In this document: positions 43,918 through 55,614 of the stretch, in pieces
How positions within the stretch are numbered: position 1 is the first letter of the stretch
How the letters are laid out: each line of letters opens with the position of its first letter
Assembly: GCA_023014335.1 (NCBI GenBank)
Contig: JAECYW010000021.1
Location: 1,178,001 to 1,242,000, forward strand
DNA from: Galerina marginata
Taxonomy: Eukaryota; Basidiomycota; Agaricomycetes; Agaricales; Galerinaceae
Length of the DNA: 64,000 bases
Direction: 5' to 3'
Position numbers and translations under genes: made by a program
Notes under the pieces: model-generated
Told to the model about the DNA's origin: nothing
The model's database searches: none
The model's input: only the letters and a program-made list of their open reading frames with translations

Positions 43918-46900
43918 TTATTCTCTAACAACCGCAACTCGCAAAAGTTGTTCCAATCTCTCGAGTTGCCCTTCGAGCTTGCCCATACCCTTCTCGAGTG
44001 ATTTCGTCTGCTCTTGAAGTTCGTGAAGCTTCTGCTCAAGGCCCATTACTCTTCCTTCCAAAGATACAGGTAGAGAAACGGCCTTAGGAAAAGCGCAGAG
44101 GACCAGGTCATGCGACCAGTTGTGCTCGTCATTTGAATTAAAATCATCCTTGGTCGAAGAAATTATTGTAGTATTGGGGACATCGGGCAATTGAGGATCC
44201 ACATTTGAATGAGAATTGCCCTTCGTTGAAGAAATTGTCGTAGCTTCGGAGTCAGAATCTTCAGAGTTGTCAGCCTCGGTGAAGACAATAGAATTATTTT
44301 TCGGCGGTTTACCACTTGGGGAGGATAATGAATCTGTCTCATTGGCTATGCTTGACCGCTGCGTATCCACAAGTTCGTGTTCGGCCACGGTTTCGTCCTG
44401 TGGAGTTGGGAAATTTATGCGTTCGTATAGCCATGGACGCCTTTGTTCCGTGTTAGTGTTACAACTCTCACAGATATAGACGTCGTCATCTATTCATTTT
44501 TAACCTTTAAAATGAAATGGATTGGTTAATGTGAATTCAAGGACTCACCGCATTCGCAACAAGCCCAATAGGGCTGCGTGAGGCGGTTACCACAGTCTTT
44601 ACAACAAACCACTGCACTGTCGCCTGCAATTGAGTTCAGAGGAGACATCTGAAAGGTGTCTTGCGCATTTTCTCGCACTGGTAGTTGTAAGAGAAAGGAA
44701 AGAGGACGACGAATCTGCAGTAATGCATGCGTGGGCAGGTGATCAAGCTTTACTGTGCCTTTCTCGCGTGTGACGGTGAAGGCTTTGTTGACACAGTCAG
44801 AGCATATGTCGGTGGTGTGGATGTAACGCCCTGCAGAGCAATTGAGACAGATGAAACGAGTCATCCGTATAACCTTTCCACATGCATCACATATCAATCT
44901 TGGAAAGGGTGGACATAAGCGCTCGCTTTGGAAGTGATGCGAAGGAACACACCGATGCACGATTTCTCGACCTTGCTCCAATAGTGCCAGGCCTTTATAA
45001 AGCGTAATATCCGCAATTGACAAAGTGCTTTGCAGAGTCTTGAGCTCCCCTGCATCGGATTCATTAAGACCTACTGCTCGAGAATCTTTAAAAAGCGCTA
45101 TGAACCGCCGACGTTGATCGCGTCTGTACTTGAGAAACGACCAACGAATAATACGAGGAGACAAGCGATGCAGAGTCACATTTATAGCAAAGTTCCATAG
45201 TAGCCGCCACTTCTTTTTGACGTCCTTTTCTTCTGAGGGATAAAATTGGACAAATTCTGCGGATTTCTTCTCCAAGATGAACATCCCGGACGGCGCAGAG
45301 TCGGCACTGCCCCATTTTCCTACGATAGTATCGAATTCCTCATTGATCTCGCCCGAGTATGCCCATGCTACGTTGCCCCGAGAATATGATTTAGAGAACA
45401 TGACAGTCTTACCGTCAAGGATCCCGTCGATACTGAAATCCGCCAGAGCATCCTTCCCGGCACCAGTAAACTTTCCTTGAGCGTCAAGGTCATTTATCTG
45501 GAAGCTCATGACTCCATCGGTATTGCTGGAAGTCGAGAAGCCGTAGAAGTAAAATCCGCTCCATGTCCCGACCAAAGTCGTTGGACCCGACGACTCGGAG
45601 ATATTTGAATTTGTTTCCGCGTAAACATAGTCCAAGGAATTTATATCGTGGTTGGGTTCGGTAGCATCATCGGCGGAATGGGAGTCCTGAGGATCGACAC
45701 TGTCTTCTTCCTCGTCCTCATCCTCATCCTCGCTGGAGAATGGATCGAATTCGGATTCCGGTAGAATGAAATGTTCCCGGTCCTTATCCAAGGCCTCGTA
45801 GTCAACCACGTAGTAGTACTGAAATTTGCCCATTGGTTGACTATGGTAAATGCGCGATATACCGAACAAACTCACCATGCCGTATGAATATCGTCAAAAT
45901 TCGTCAGTGACTGATATGTTCCGAAGTTTAAAATCGCCTGTGAAAACTTTTAACCCATGAACCTAGAGGAGAGCATGAGAACACTACGTTTCAGGCCAGC
46001 GATGCGTTCCGACGCGGCTTTCCAGAGAGTATAGAACGAGTAAACAGTGTCACTAAAGTCGGAAAATTGAAGCTGCTGTCGTGTTCCTTTCGTGGTGATA
46101 CGGAAACAATTTCGAAGAAGGAGAAAAACAAGAGGAAAGAACGACTGCACCGCATGAGACAAATTTTTCTTGCAAAGGATTGCAACACACCTCTTCTAGA
46201 CGACCAGGCCCAATCACTACGGATAGCGCATTGCTGCCATCTATCAGATAGTTGAGACGCTGGAGTCGCGTCTCTATTTGTTTCTCAACGCCCTCTGCAT
46301 AAGCTTGGAAAATTGGATTCTGGTATTCGTCTTCTTTATCGTCAGAGCCAATTGTATGAACCCGACCAATGACTTGTTCCACAATCTGGGTCATCACCGA
46401 CGAGAAGACGCCAGCATTTCCAGGAATGAGTAAGTCATAAAGAGCGTGAAGAACTGAGAAGAGCTCCCTAATGCGAATGCAGTATTGTCGTAATGTCACT
46501 TCAAAACCTATATTTGCTGCAATTAGAGGGTGCTAGTGCTATCAAGAACCACACTTACCGACAGTCCAGTACGCAACCCACTGTGGAAGGCTGTAGATAA
46601 AAATAAATTGCAGGATGCAACACTAACGAGAAGGAATGGCATACCTCCATTCCCGTGGACGAGACGAAGTAAAATCATTAATCTCCTTGATCGTAACATG
46701 GCCCGAGCAGTCAGGGTCTACTGCTTCCATGAGAGGACTTAAGTTGGATCTGCTGAGAAACCTGATCGCCCATGCGTCTTCTGGTGAAATCGCAGGAGTG
46801 TCGAAACCATCAGGACCTATTTCCTCCCCTTCTTCTATTCCTCCGTCAGCTTCGCCCTTTGGTTCAGACGAAACCGCAGCTGCCCGAGATGTTTCTAACG

Positions 46901-48547
46901 ACGACACGTACTGGTGGTGGTTAACATAGAAATCACGTAGCGCCAGGACTAGATCGAGTGTTTTCGTACTTCCCTTCCACCCCTTGCAGCAGTTAGTACT
47001 GAAAATTTAATGAAGACAAGACTTTATTACGTACCATGTCGACCCATATAGCATGTATATGCTGTATTTCAGTTAGTTCCGTCGTAATAAACAGACTGTG
47101 AACACCGACTTTGTCTAAAATTCGATCGTGAGCGCCAGAAAGGAGTCGGCCTACAATCCTATCACTCTCTCGTCGTATGTCGTCTCTAACCGCCGTGATC
47201 TGATCTTTCTGTTCTTCAAACAGTTGGGCGAAGGTTTTTTTGCTCCCATCCAGCAGAATATTCAAATCAGTGGTCAACTCCTTCTTCGTGTCGTCGAACG
47301 CAGAATTGCCCAGATCAAAGCTCGCCTTGCCCTGGCCACGGTCGCTCTCCTCGCCGGTTTGCGTCTGTTGACTTTTGTGCTTTTTAATAAGGTCTAAAAG
47401 CAATGTATCGTCATTGACGAATTTTTCAGACCCCCCCTTGGTTTTGATGAACGACAAGAGCTCGTTTTCTTCTGCAGAGGCGAAAAGGTTAAACACGACT
47501 TTCATGAGCATCGTTACTTTCTCGTCTATCTGGCCCACTGCTCTGAAGGTAGCTTGAACCCCAGCGCCCGTGAAGAATGCAATATCTGCTGCGAAATCGG
47601 ACTGGAAGGCTGCAAATTGTGTCGCGAGGTCGGTGAATTTTTCTTCCCATTTGTTGCTCTTTATCAATTTTGCTTGAATAACGGTTAGATGAGAGTTTGT
47701 GATACCAGAAAATCTTTGCATGCGTACATATGACTCTCATCTTGTAGTACTCGTGAGTGGCATGAGAGCATTCTTTGATGGCATCGGCCGCTGCTTTGAG
47801 GCGATTGTCCATGCGTTGGGCGAGAGATTCAGAACCGGAACCAAGTTCTGCAGGTTCTATAGGCGCTAGTCTGGGATATGATAGATTACCCCCTCGGTGA
47901 ATAGAAGTTGGTTGAAATCACCTACAGCTCCAAAGTAGCCATCATGTTACTCATCTGGACGATGAGGGCCAGGACTTTTTTGTTGTTCTCTCTACGTTTC
48001 AATTCCAAACATAGGGCTGCTTTGAAAGGAATCACAGCGACTTTTGTATTAAAAAAAGTGGGATAGAGAAAACTCTTGTTAAACGCTGCAGTGAAGGCCG
48101 ATTATTCCACCTACTCATAATGAACGGATGCACTTTCCCCACTTCATCGAGGGCTTTCATCAGTCCGTCACTAGATTGGACAAAGTTCCCGATCTGTCCT
48201 TTGACGATGGAAAACATTTCTGTTACTCCTTCTTTGATAGCTGAAACCGCATCCGGGTGACCTTGGACCTCGTCGACTTCCGATTTATAGATTAGTGCAT
48301 GTGGAAAATAAGTATTCCCTTGAAAGAACTCACGAATCTTGTCGATCTTGCTGCCCTTGGTCATCCCTTGGATAATGTAAATTGGATAGCGATGATGAGT
48401 TGTATAGACTTGCCCTCTCCCTGGACGTTCGGAGTGGATGACGGGTGGGATCTATATATTTAGATTTGTTGAGAAAGTAAGATCCAGGACCGATTGCCAT
48501 ATAACATACATATTGGGTTTCGCCTTCGATTTATTTGCGGTAGACAT
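43918..48547 (-). pseudogene. EF-hand / ZZ-finger multidomain gene, copy A (in-frame stop)
   Basis: Left member of a duplicated pair, with about 13 exons in the same places as copy B. Order in the product: helical N-terminus (ALDEVGKVHPFIM, then FKAALCLELKRRENN), a charged helical stretch (KSNKWEEKF), one EF-hand with loop DPDCSGHVTIKE near 46720, and a hydrophobic segment (FFPLVFLLLRNCF). A beta-rich domain (GTWSGFYFYGF, GKWGSADSAPSG), a cysteine-rich ZZ-like finger (ICDAC, ICLNC, ICSDC, CCKDC, YWACCEC) and a coiled coil (GLEQKLHELQEQ) follow. At 45894-45896 the frame that joins the exons contains TGA, where copy B reads CGC. Everything downstream (beta domain, finger, coiled coil) would be lost. 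N-terminal exons above 48364 are uncertain. Without the stop it would be about 1,200 residues. Confidence 0.65.
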
Positions 48548-48874
48548 CCTTGGCGATCAACGTTGATCAACAATGTAGAGTTTGGGGAACGATAAGAGAG
48601 GTAGCCCCCAGTGTGGCAGTGTATGCTGACTGGTTGCGTGATTCCTGATAGATGATCGATGATCACTGCCGCCTGGAAGCTGGAGGATTGGCTAGGATTG
48701 CCTCACCATCTGATCGATATCGTTTATGGGAATAGATTTTCTCTAGATTACCAGGATTGTCAACGAACATTATCTGTGTTTTGTCCTGCTTCGGACTTAT
48801 CCTTGAAGCAAGGTGGCCGCCACATACAAGCTGACGCCCATTGAACAAATCTAGACGCAATACATGAGAGGACA

Positions 48875-49640
48875 TCCCAACAATCTAACAGAAGGTGAAC
48901 GCTTCGCGAGAGTAGACAATAAGAGCATTCCTTACATTATCGCTCATACGCCTCCAAGTCATCCACATACTAGCGATTCCACTCCTCCACTGGCAGCAGC
49001 CGCTCTTTCTCGCTCACGTACTCCTGCCAAAAACCGTTTCGAGACGCGACACCATTACTTGGAGCAGCCTTAGATCTAGAAGGACCGACGCTCCCCCTCG
49101 CCGGCCTCCAAAACGCGTCAAAGTGCGGAATCATCGATCATCACCAACTGCGAGCAATTAAGCAGTGCGGAAAAGGTGTTTGCCGTCGTTTCGAGACGTG
49201 TACTATCAAGCCCCAAAAAAGTAGGCATACATACATTCCTAGAGAAGCGTGAAAGGAAGGAAAGAGAAACGAAGAGCAAAAAGATACACTCACCATAAGT
49301 TAGGCAGCGACGAACGGATCCACGACCATCCTCCCTTCCCGAATAGCCATCTTCGGAGATTCCGACGTATCACACGAGCCCGAGGAGGTGGAGAGGAGGT
49401 GGCTGGTTGTTGGTGGTGGTTGGGGTTGGTGTGGGTTGGCGGGTTGGCGGAGAGCAACTTCGGCAACTTCGGCATATATGTAGGTGAGCCGAGCGTTGAC
49501 GTCATGACATAATCGTTTAACGTTTTAAAATTCAACGCTTAAAAATTAACCGGTTTAGAAACGACCATATCGCGGCAAAAATATGTCAACGCAAGTCTGG
49601 AGCAAGTCTGGAGCTGATTAACCACGGTATAAGTACAAAG
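48875..49640 (-). pseudogene. Decayed third copy of the F-box/propeller gene
   Basis: Segments align in order with the gene at 61-64 kb. 48875-48945 matches 60925-61035 (CCAACAATCTAACAGAAGGT). 48949-49030 matches 61632-61715 (CTCATACGCCTCCAA, CGCTCTTTCTCGCTCAC). 49085-49205 matches 62560-62670 (GTGTTTGCCGTCGTTTCGAG). 49290-49345 matches 62750-62800. Most exons are deleted between these blocks. Upstream (minus strand) the promoter-like part at 49580-49640 matches that of copy 1 near 35690-35755. No long frame remains. Confidence 0.7.
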
Positions 49641-49805
49641 TGGTGTCCAGTGTTCCTTCTTCAAGCTGCTTCCCACTTGCTTCCCACCACCATCGACTTG
49701 CCCTGCGGGCCATCGCAGTGCGTGGCATGTACGAGACCCAATTGAGGCCCAATATTGTGCTTTTGGGCTGGAAGTTCACTATATTGAGACAACGCCGGTT
49801 ACCCA

Positions 49806-49832
49806 CCAACCCAACCCAACCCAACCCAACCC
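49806..49832. repeat. (CCCAA)n microsatellite
   Basis: Five tandem CCCAA units. This is not the TTAGGG telomere repeat and is internal to the window. Confidence 0.8.
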
Positions 49833-49858
49833 GGACACGGTTTCCAGCCGAAACCAGC

Positions 49859-49894
49859 TTACCGGAGGCATTTTGTAAATTGCCTCTGCTAAGC
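49859..49894. repeat. Hairpin repeat, copy 1
   Basis: TTACCGGAGGCA, then a TGCCTC arm and CTGCTAAGC. GAGGCA (49865-49870) and TGCCTC (49881-49886) pair perfectly around a 10-nt loop. Two relatives are at 50283-50317 and 55071-55106. Confidence 0.6.
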
Positions 49895-50050
49895 GCGCTT
49901 CCGCTTTGATCAACTTCTGTAGCTGCCAAACTCCTCGTGTTGGGATATTCTGATTCCCGAGGGGCTGCGCATAGTGAGGAGATGAAAAACAGCGAGACGA
50001 GAGTTTCTTTACAGAATTTTAAAGAGTTGAGAGGGTCTGCAGTCTTTGAA

Positions 50051-50116
50051 AGAATTGACTGAGTCATGTCTAATTTCGAGTAATTTCGCGAAATTTGGCA
50101 TAACTCAGTCAAATCT
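50051..50116. repeat. 66-bp foldback (inverted repeat)
   Basis: Left arm 50051-50078 and right arm 50089-50116 are 28 nt each and complementary at 23 positions, around a 10-nt loop. The core TTGACTGAGT is identical in both arms. It could be a miniature foldback element or fold in RNA. Confidence 0.65.
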
Positions 50117-50282
50117 TGGTCAAACCTCTCGTTCTTGGACTTGTTCTAAACGTCGCGGGTATGCGAGTCGTTACTCGTACCTGTCCCCGTTGGTACCCCT
50201 AGCCGTTGATGTGCGTCACTGCAATCTACGCGCTCCGTTTTACCAATTTCACGCGATAGGCGCCCGATTACTTCGCATTCCG

Positions 50283-50317
50283 TACCGGAGGCAATTTCAG
50301 AAATGCCCCTGCTAAGC
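50283..50317. repeat. Hairpin repeat, copy 2
   Basis: TACCGGAGGC and ATGCCCCTGCTAAGC, with GATAGGCGCC about 20 bp upstream as in copy 3. The stem pairs with one G-T. Confidence 0.6.
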
Positions 50318-51538
50318 CGAGTTGCCGATGACCAGTTTAATCAATTCCCCCACGCTCTTCATTATTCAGCGACACTTTGCCTCCTCCGAATTTTACTTCC
50401 ACCCCTACTTCTCGTCAATCCCGTCTCTTGTCGCCCCGACAAACCTCCTCGAACTCCCACAGTAATTTATTTTGTACAGTCAAGACGGCCGTTTCGCCCT
50501 CACAAACAACACTCTCAGGTATTGTTAAGCTCATCATTCTTACATTTACTTTCACCTCTCCCCGTTTCTCTGACTCATTGGGTCGCATTTTCATTTCCTT
50601 ATTTGAATTTTTATTTTCCAAGTTCACCTTTTTCTCATATTGATTTTTACTTCAGTTTCCGACGTTTTTACGTTATTTAAACCCTCCTGTGTGGTCGTTT
50701 ACCTCCAGTGAATCGCACTCCCAGTTACACCTCTCAAACTTCATTTGCTTAGCTTTCTACCCTGGCCATCGGGCCGGGGCCTCAGTTGCCTTCTTGTTTG
50801 CAACGCCCGACTCAACTTCCGAACTTCATTTTACACCCATTTTCGTCATCTACGGCTTTGCTTACACTCCCGACTTCGGCCCTCGATCCTCATACCTCAC
50901 TTAGTATTTTTGTTGGTCCTTAAGAATCTCCATACGTTCCTCAAAACCACTCATTACGGTCGCTTGTTTGTTGTGTTTTTTGCACGGCACTAGCAAATTG
51001 TAGGTATATCACCGTGACCCATACGGGTATGCTGTACCTACTATCCGTGCATTTCCCTGGGTCTGATTTGCGGACGACATTGAGGAGAAGGAGATGGTAT
51101 CTCATGTGAATTGTAATTTAAATTTGTCTTGGGTCGTTTTTGTCATCATTCTGACTACATGATGCTATTTAACGAAGCTCTGAAGCTATAGATTAGATAT
51201 GATATGGGTCTGAATAATGCCGGGCTTACAAAGACATTTTCTGGAAAAATGTTATGGTAAACATTTCCCACCCTTCAGTTCTGAGATCTTGTCTATTGCA
51301 TCGTTGCTCCTCTTACCCCCAAAACTTTAATAAAACCAATAGGCCATAGAAGGCATTGGAATTATGTGTTGGGGCAGTTGGGGCGACGACATCAGCTTGG
51401 AGAATTGTTGGAGACAATGCCAAACACATGGTGCGAATGCATTACCATAACGGGGGCTAAGGTACTTCACCGTGAGAACGAAAACTGAACTGTGGTACAA
51501 GAACGATCCCCTAACGGGTCTCGTAACGTCACTCTAAC

Positions 51539-52085
51539 ATGTCGCTCAAATCCGTCCAAACCATCACTCTCCTGGGCTCAGGCATTCTAACCGGTACGTC
51601 ATGGCTCTACACACCTCCTTGTTTCTCTCTGACACTACCAGTCAGGCGGCGGCTTCTACATCTCCGCCTTCGCTATCCCCGCGCTCCTCTCGCCCTACAC
51701 CAAAGGCCAGGCGGCCCTCCCCGCGAAGACACTGCAAACGCAATGGCAGCACCTTTATGACACCGGCAAACGGTTCTTCCCGTCCGTCGCTGCGCTGACA
51801 TCGTCAGCCTACCTCTACCTCGCGTACAACTCCCCTCAGGCTGGGAACTCACGGGAGTTGTACCTCTTGTCCGCGTTTTCCTCGATTGCCATTGTGCCCT
51901 ACACGCTCTTGACTATGATGGGCAATATCAAGAAGATTCAGACAACGATTAAGGCGGAGGAGGCTCTAGTTCTCCCGAGGTTGAGAGGCGATATTGCGAC
52001 TTGGGCCAAGCTGAACTATGGACGGGCGGCGTTGCAGTTCGTATCTTTCTCAGTGGGAATCTGGGCCGTGATGGACAGCGCATAA
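51539..52085 (+). CDS. Small multi-pass membrane protein, DUF1772-like
   Basis: Two phase-checked exons (51539-51593, 51646-52085) encode 164 residues. Hydrophobic segments lie at about residues 5-30 (IT LLGSGILTG followed by GFYISAFAIPALL), 60-80 (FPSVAALTSSAYLYLAY), 88-110 (LLSAFSSIAIVPYTLLTMM) and 143-162 (AALQFVSFSVGIWAVM). Four segments with the MGNI motif after the third fit the DUF1772 / anthrone-oxygenase-like fold common in fungi. Some members oxidise polyketide anthrones, but no polyketide genes are near, so that reaction is not proposed. A stretch of C/T-rich DNA lies upstream. Confidence 0.75.
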
Positions 52086-52726
52086 ATTTGTTTGCGGTCT
52101 TGGAGCGTGTTGATGGATCAAGTTGCGTCATTATCTATCTGTAATTATAGCTCAAGTTATTTGTTGATGTCAGGCCTCGAGGCAGTCGAATGTTATAAGT
52201 TAATAGGAAAGAACACGAAAATGAGATGCGGCTAGCTTTGGACCACCCTACTGTCGACAAGATCTCTTACCACCAGGCTCCTAAGATGTGTCTTTGAAGG
52301 TCCTGACTCCTCCCTTGTTCGTCAGGTGCATTCGATTTTATATCATGATTTCTTTTTCACATCTCAGAAGTACGCGTGTCCTCGTCTTCCTCTGTCTTCC
52401 TCTGAAGCGACTCCTACTTTTCTCCGAAGTTGCGTGTCCTGTTCCCGTCTTCCTGCTATCTTTCTTCGATCGCTGATCGACCTTTCCGGCTCATCTGTCA
52501 GGATGCGTCTGAGGATGCCTTTCACCAATAAAGCGGCTGTAAAACCTAATCTCATAGGGCTATTCTATTCCCAGGTTTTGGGATCGATAATCACGTCAAA
52601 GTGAGGTCGTATCGATTGAAGGCCATTCCACTTATAAGTTACCCATTGGGCACAAAGTTCTGAAATTCACCCCCCAGTCGGCTACTCTACTGATTCTTCA
52701 GGCTCTGCTTGATTTACCGCCCTACA
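52086..52726. other. Intergenic, nothing recognised
   Basis: C/T-rich segments occur around 52340-52500 with frames on both strands but no domain support. Confidence 0.45.
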
Positions 52727-54725
52727 ATGGCACCTCTCCCCATACCCACTGCTGGTGTCCGATATCGGATTCAGAACGTCGAATTGGGCACTTGTTTGGA
52801 GCGTGACTCGCAGGGTAATGTTGCCACGCTTCGTTGGCGCAATAGTAGACAGACCCGGGCGCAACAGGTATTACATTGAAACTCCATTCGCTGGAGATCC
52901 GAGTTTCATTGATGACTACGAACAGTGGACTTTTGACGAAGTTGCGAATGGGATCTACAACATTATTAATGTGGAGGCCCCGAGTTATAGGTTGGAAGCA
53001 TCCATTGCAAGTCCTCCCCCTGGATTCACCCTAACCGCCCAACGGCCCGCGCCTGGGACTACACAAGAGTGGAAAGTATTGGTATCGAACTTCACAACTT
53101 TTTAGTCCGTCTCCGTTTGTTTCACAAAAAATCGACTAATCTTCCTTTGCAGTCTTCTCAACAATCCCAATATTTTGCTTCACCTTGACAAGAGTGATAG
53201 TGCCGTTGTAAGTCCAAGTCCGAATTTTCCAGTATCCAGGTTAACTCACTTCATGTATAGCCGAAGCTCACTCAAGATCTTACCATCGGGGCTGCCACTA
53301 CGGGAAGTATTGTGTGTATCTTGCTCCAAATGTTCCTCCGTTCTGCAAAAATGATGTCAAGTCCAGTTAGACCGGACGAAAGGGCCCGAGGATCGATGGG
53401 TTATCGTCGAAGACTCGCCAACGAAACTCGCGGATGCCAAAGAAACATATGTCATTCAGACTTTGAAAGGAGACGCAATCCAGTCCGCAGCTTCACCGCA
53501 CGGCGCAGCGCAGCTATCATTCAAGGTTTCGCATCTAGGGGAAGAACACAAGGTATTATGTCCTGGCTTATAACCGTGCAAACCAGTGTTACTAAAAAGC
53601 AATAGTGGGAAATTGTGGATCTGGGAAACGGGAAGGCTACCATCAGGGGTATCCTCGTCGACCAATTCCTCGACGTGCAGCAAGTTGGATCGTCCACCGA
53701 GTGGACGCCTGTTCTTTCGAAAGCTACGCCGCCACCCGAATGGGAGATCCAGAAACTCGGAGAGTTTTGGTTTTCGTGAGTTCATGCGTTGTCAAGTGCA
53801 ATACAGTGTATTCGCCTGATATCTACTCGTTCAATAGCATCACTGCAACGCAAACAACGCCATCCCCCCTTGCTCTTACTGTCCTGGATGACGTTGTAAG
53901 TCACTCACAAGATTCACTATATTTAATATGAAGTAAAGCCGATGATCATTTGTTCCAGATTGTGCTGAAGAAGTACAGGGTAAGAGTCCAAATGGTTAAA
54001 CACGGGTTATCCACCCAGAAAAAAATGATCCTTTCCTTAGAACGTGCCGAATCAGCTGTGGTGCCTTGTGCCGACGGATCTGGCGTCATTTAAACCTCTG
54101 ATTGCAGTCAGCCCGACTGGGAGCTTCCCGGTAGGAGAGTATACAATGTTCAGCAATCTCAGAAGCTTCTACACCTGGGTCGATTCCGAAGGCACTTTAC
54201 AAGTCAGTCCCACAGACCGAGGTGTTTACGTACGTATGCATTTTGTTGAGCTTTCCCCTTCTTCTGCACCAATAACGAGTTCCCCCAGTTTAAGTTTGAC
54301 CTTGCGGCGGGGAATGAGGGCGCAGGGCTAGGAAATGTTTTTATCTCTAGTTACCCGCGGGGCTTTTTGTCAGCACTGGAACATTATGGTAACACCGCAA
54401 GGGGTTCCGCCCGCCTGGCTGCCGCCGATCTGAGAGACATTTGGTGTGTGCAAATGAAAGGAGGTCCAAACAATTGTTGGTAGGTATCACTCAACAGCTC
54501 TCTATCTCTATCAAGCCTGCTCACATTATCTAGTATTGTACATGTTCCGACGGCGAGGCGTCTCGTGTGCTACTATCCCGATGGCAACTCTCAAGCCCAG
54601 CCTCAAGTCAGTTTTGATTTTTTTCTCTGTGATCTTTGACCGTACTGAACTGTTAATAGATCGGACTGGAAATAGCAAACGACTGGCATTCAAATGCGAT
54701 CTGGACTCTCATTCCCAAACCATAA
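52727..54725 (+). CDS. Beta-trefoil-like protein with repeated QxW-type motifs
   Basis: Twelve exons: 52727-52867, 52926-53068 (or 53075), 53153-53207, 53261-53311, 53367-53552, 53606-53775, 53838-53895, 53959-53979, 54041-54229, 54289-54479, 54534-54606, 54660-54725, giving about 447 residues. The protein starts VRYRIQNVELGTCL and has QxW-type or related repeats ending strands: QQWTF, QEWKV, HKWEI, PEWEI, QLWCL, DIWCV, AIWTLI. About six or seven repeats of 40-60 residues fit one to two beta-trefoil folds, as in ricin-B-like lectins and fungal protease inhibitors. The binding target is unknown, and no signal peptide is present. Oddity: after exon 2 the obvious donor (AAA/gtattg) leaves exon 3 out of phase. 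Donor GTGGAA at 53069 restores the frame but removes the Trp of QEW, so a small frameshift is possible. Confidence 0.6.
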
Positions 54726-55614
54726 TGTACTTACTTTGTAAGCCATTGCATATAAGAACGAGTCCTTTTGTCAAAAAACTACTATTCCTGAAGTTAAAGA
54801 AAAAAACTAATAGTAGTAAGTAGATTGTGGCAGATGCTCGCTTTCCCCTATAAGTAGTTGGCAGTCTCAAATGTGCCAGGTGTTTGATTGATTCAAGGTC
54901 GAAAAGTTGGTTAGTTTGAGAATTGCAACACTGACTTGAGGAGGACTATGGTAAATGGCTGCCAATCTAAATTACGGGGTCCGTCGAGCGCCGCTGCACT
55001 CTGCTCAGTGACAGATTTTGCCGATTTCGGGATAGGCGCCATATCGCTTATTTCCCATTCCGTGGTCATCTTACCGGAGGCGTTTTCCAAAATGCCCCTG
55101 CTAAGCCAACGACCACTTCGTCTCAATGGCAGGAGAATATGTACCAGAAGTTTGGTCATCATCTTGTAGGCGTTCAAGTTGATGGGACTCATGGCACCAC
55201 TATCTACCATAATCTACATTTCACAACACTTATGGTGCGGATGACAGGGGCCACGGGATTCCAGTCGCTTTGGCGCTTGCCTCAAAAGCAACTCAATTAC
55301 CTAATTCATCAAACTCATTTTTGCCTGGAACCCATCTGTACTCCCGCGGAATGTGATGTCCGACCGAGACCATGCCCAGAGCAATTAATGTATCATGATC
55401 TGGGTCACCGTTATCGTCCTTCTTTGCTGGTGGCATGTTTTTCACGCCTGGCCCAGCAGCAATATTTACGCAACATTTACGCATTGGCGATCACCCTGAG
55501 CGATGTCTTGACTGGTTGCAATGGTCCGCTACGGTTTTGTGTGACACCTTGAATAGCATATACAAACTGTACAGAAACGACCGAGATACTGACACGCCAA
55601 TCAAAAGTAGAGAC
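54726..55614. other. Intergenic with hairpin repeat
   Basis: This is the region up to the 3' end of copy B, containing the third hairpin repeat copy. A 63-codon minus-strand frame (55293-55484) has no recognised domain and is not called. Confidence 0.45.
55071..55106. repeat. Hairpin repeat, copy 3
   Basis: TTACCGGAGGCG and ATGCCCCTGCTAAGC. The arms GGCGTTTT and AAAATGCC pair with one G-T wobble. GATAGGCGCC about 30 bp upstream is shared with copy 2. Confidence 0.6.

Larger units (their letters stand above)
49641..51538. other. Intergenic with repeats and a pyrimidine-rich tract
   Basis: No supported gene is present. The region contains a CCCAA microsatellite, a foldback sequence, two copies of a hairpin repeat and, from about 50340 to 51000, a strongly C/T-rich plus strand with long but featureless open frames. 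Confidence 0.5.

Noticed and set aside
46100..46160. Apparent loss of a splice acceptor in copy A (TTAG in copy B, TTCG in copy A)
   Set aside because: The true exon starts earlier at a CAG shared by both copies (46144 and 57891), and the hydrophobic FFPLVFLLLRN segment is coding in both, so there is no lesion here.
49806..49832. Possible interstitial telomere repeat
   Set aside because: The unit is CCCAA, not TTAGGG/CCCTAA. It is an ordinary microsatellite.
55293..55484. 63-codon minus-strand frame with charged sequence
   Set aside because: No domain, no promoter and no copy in the parallel duplication unit; too short to support.
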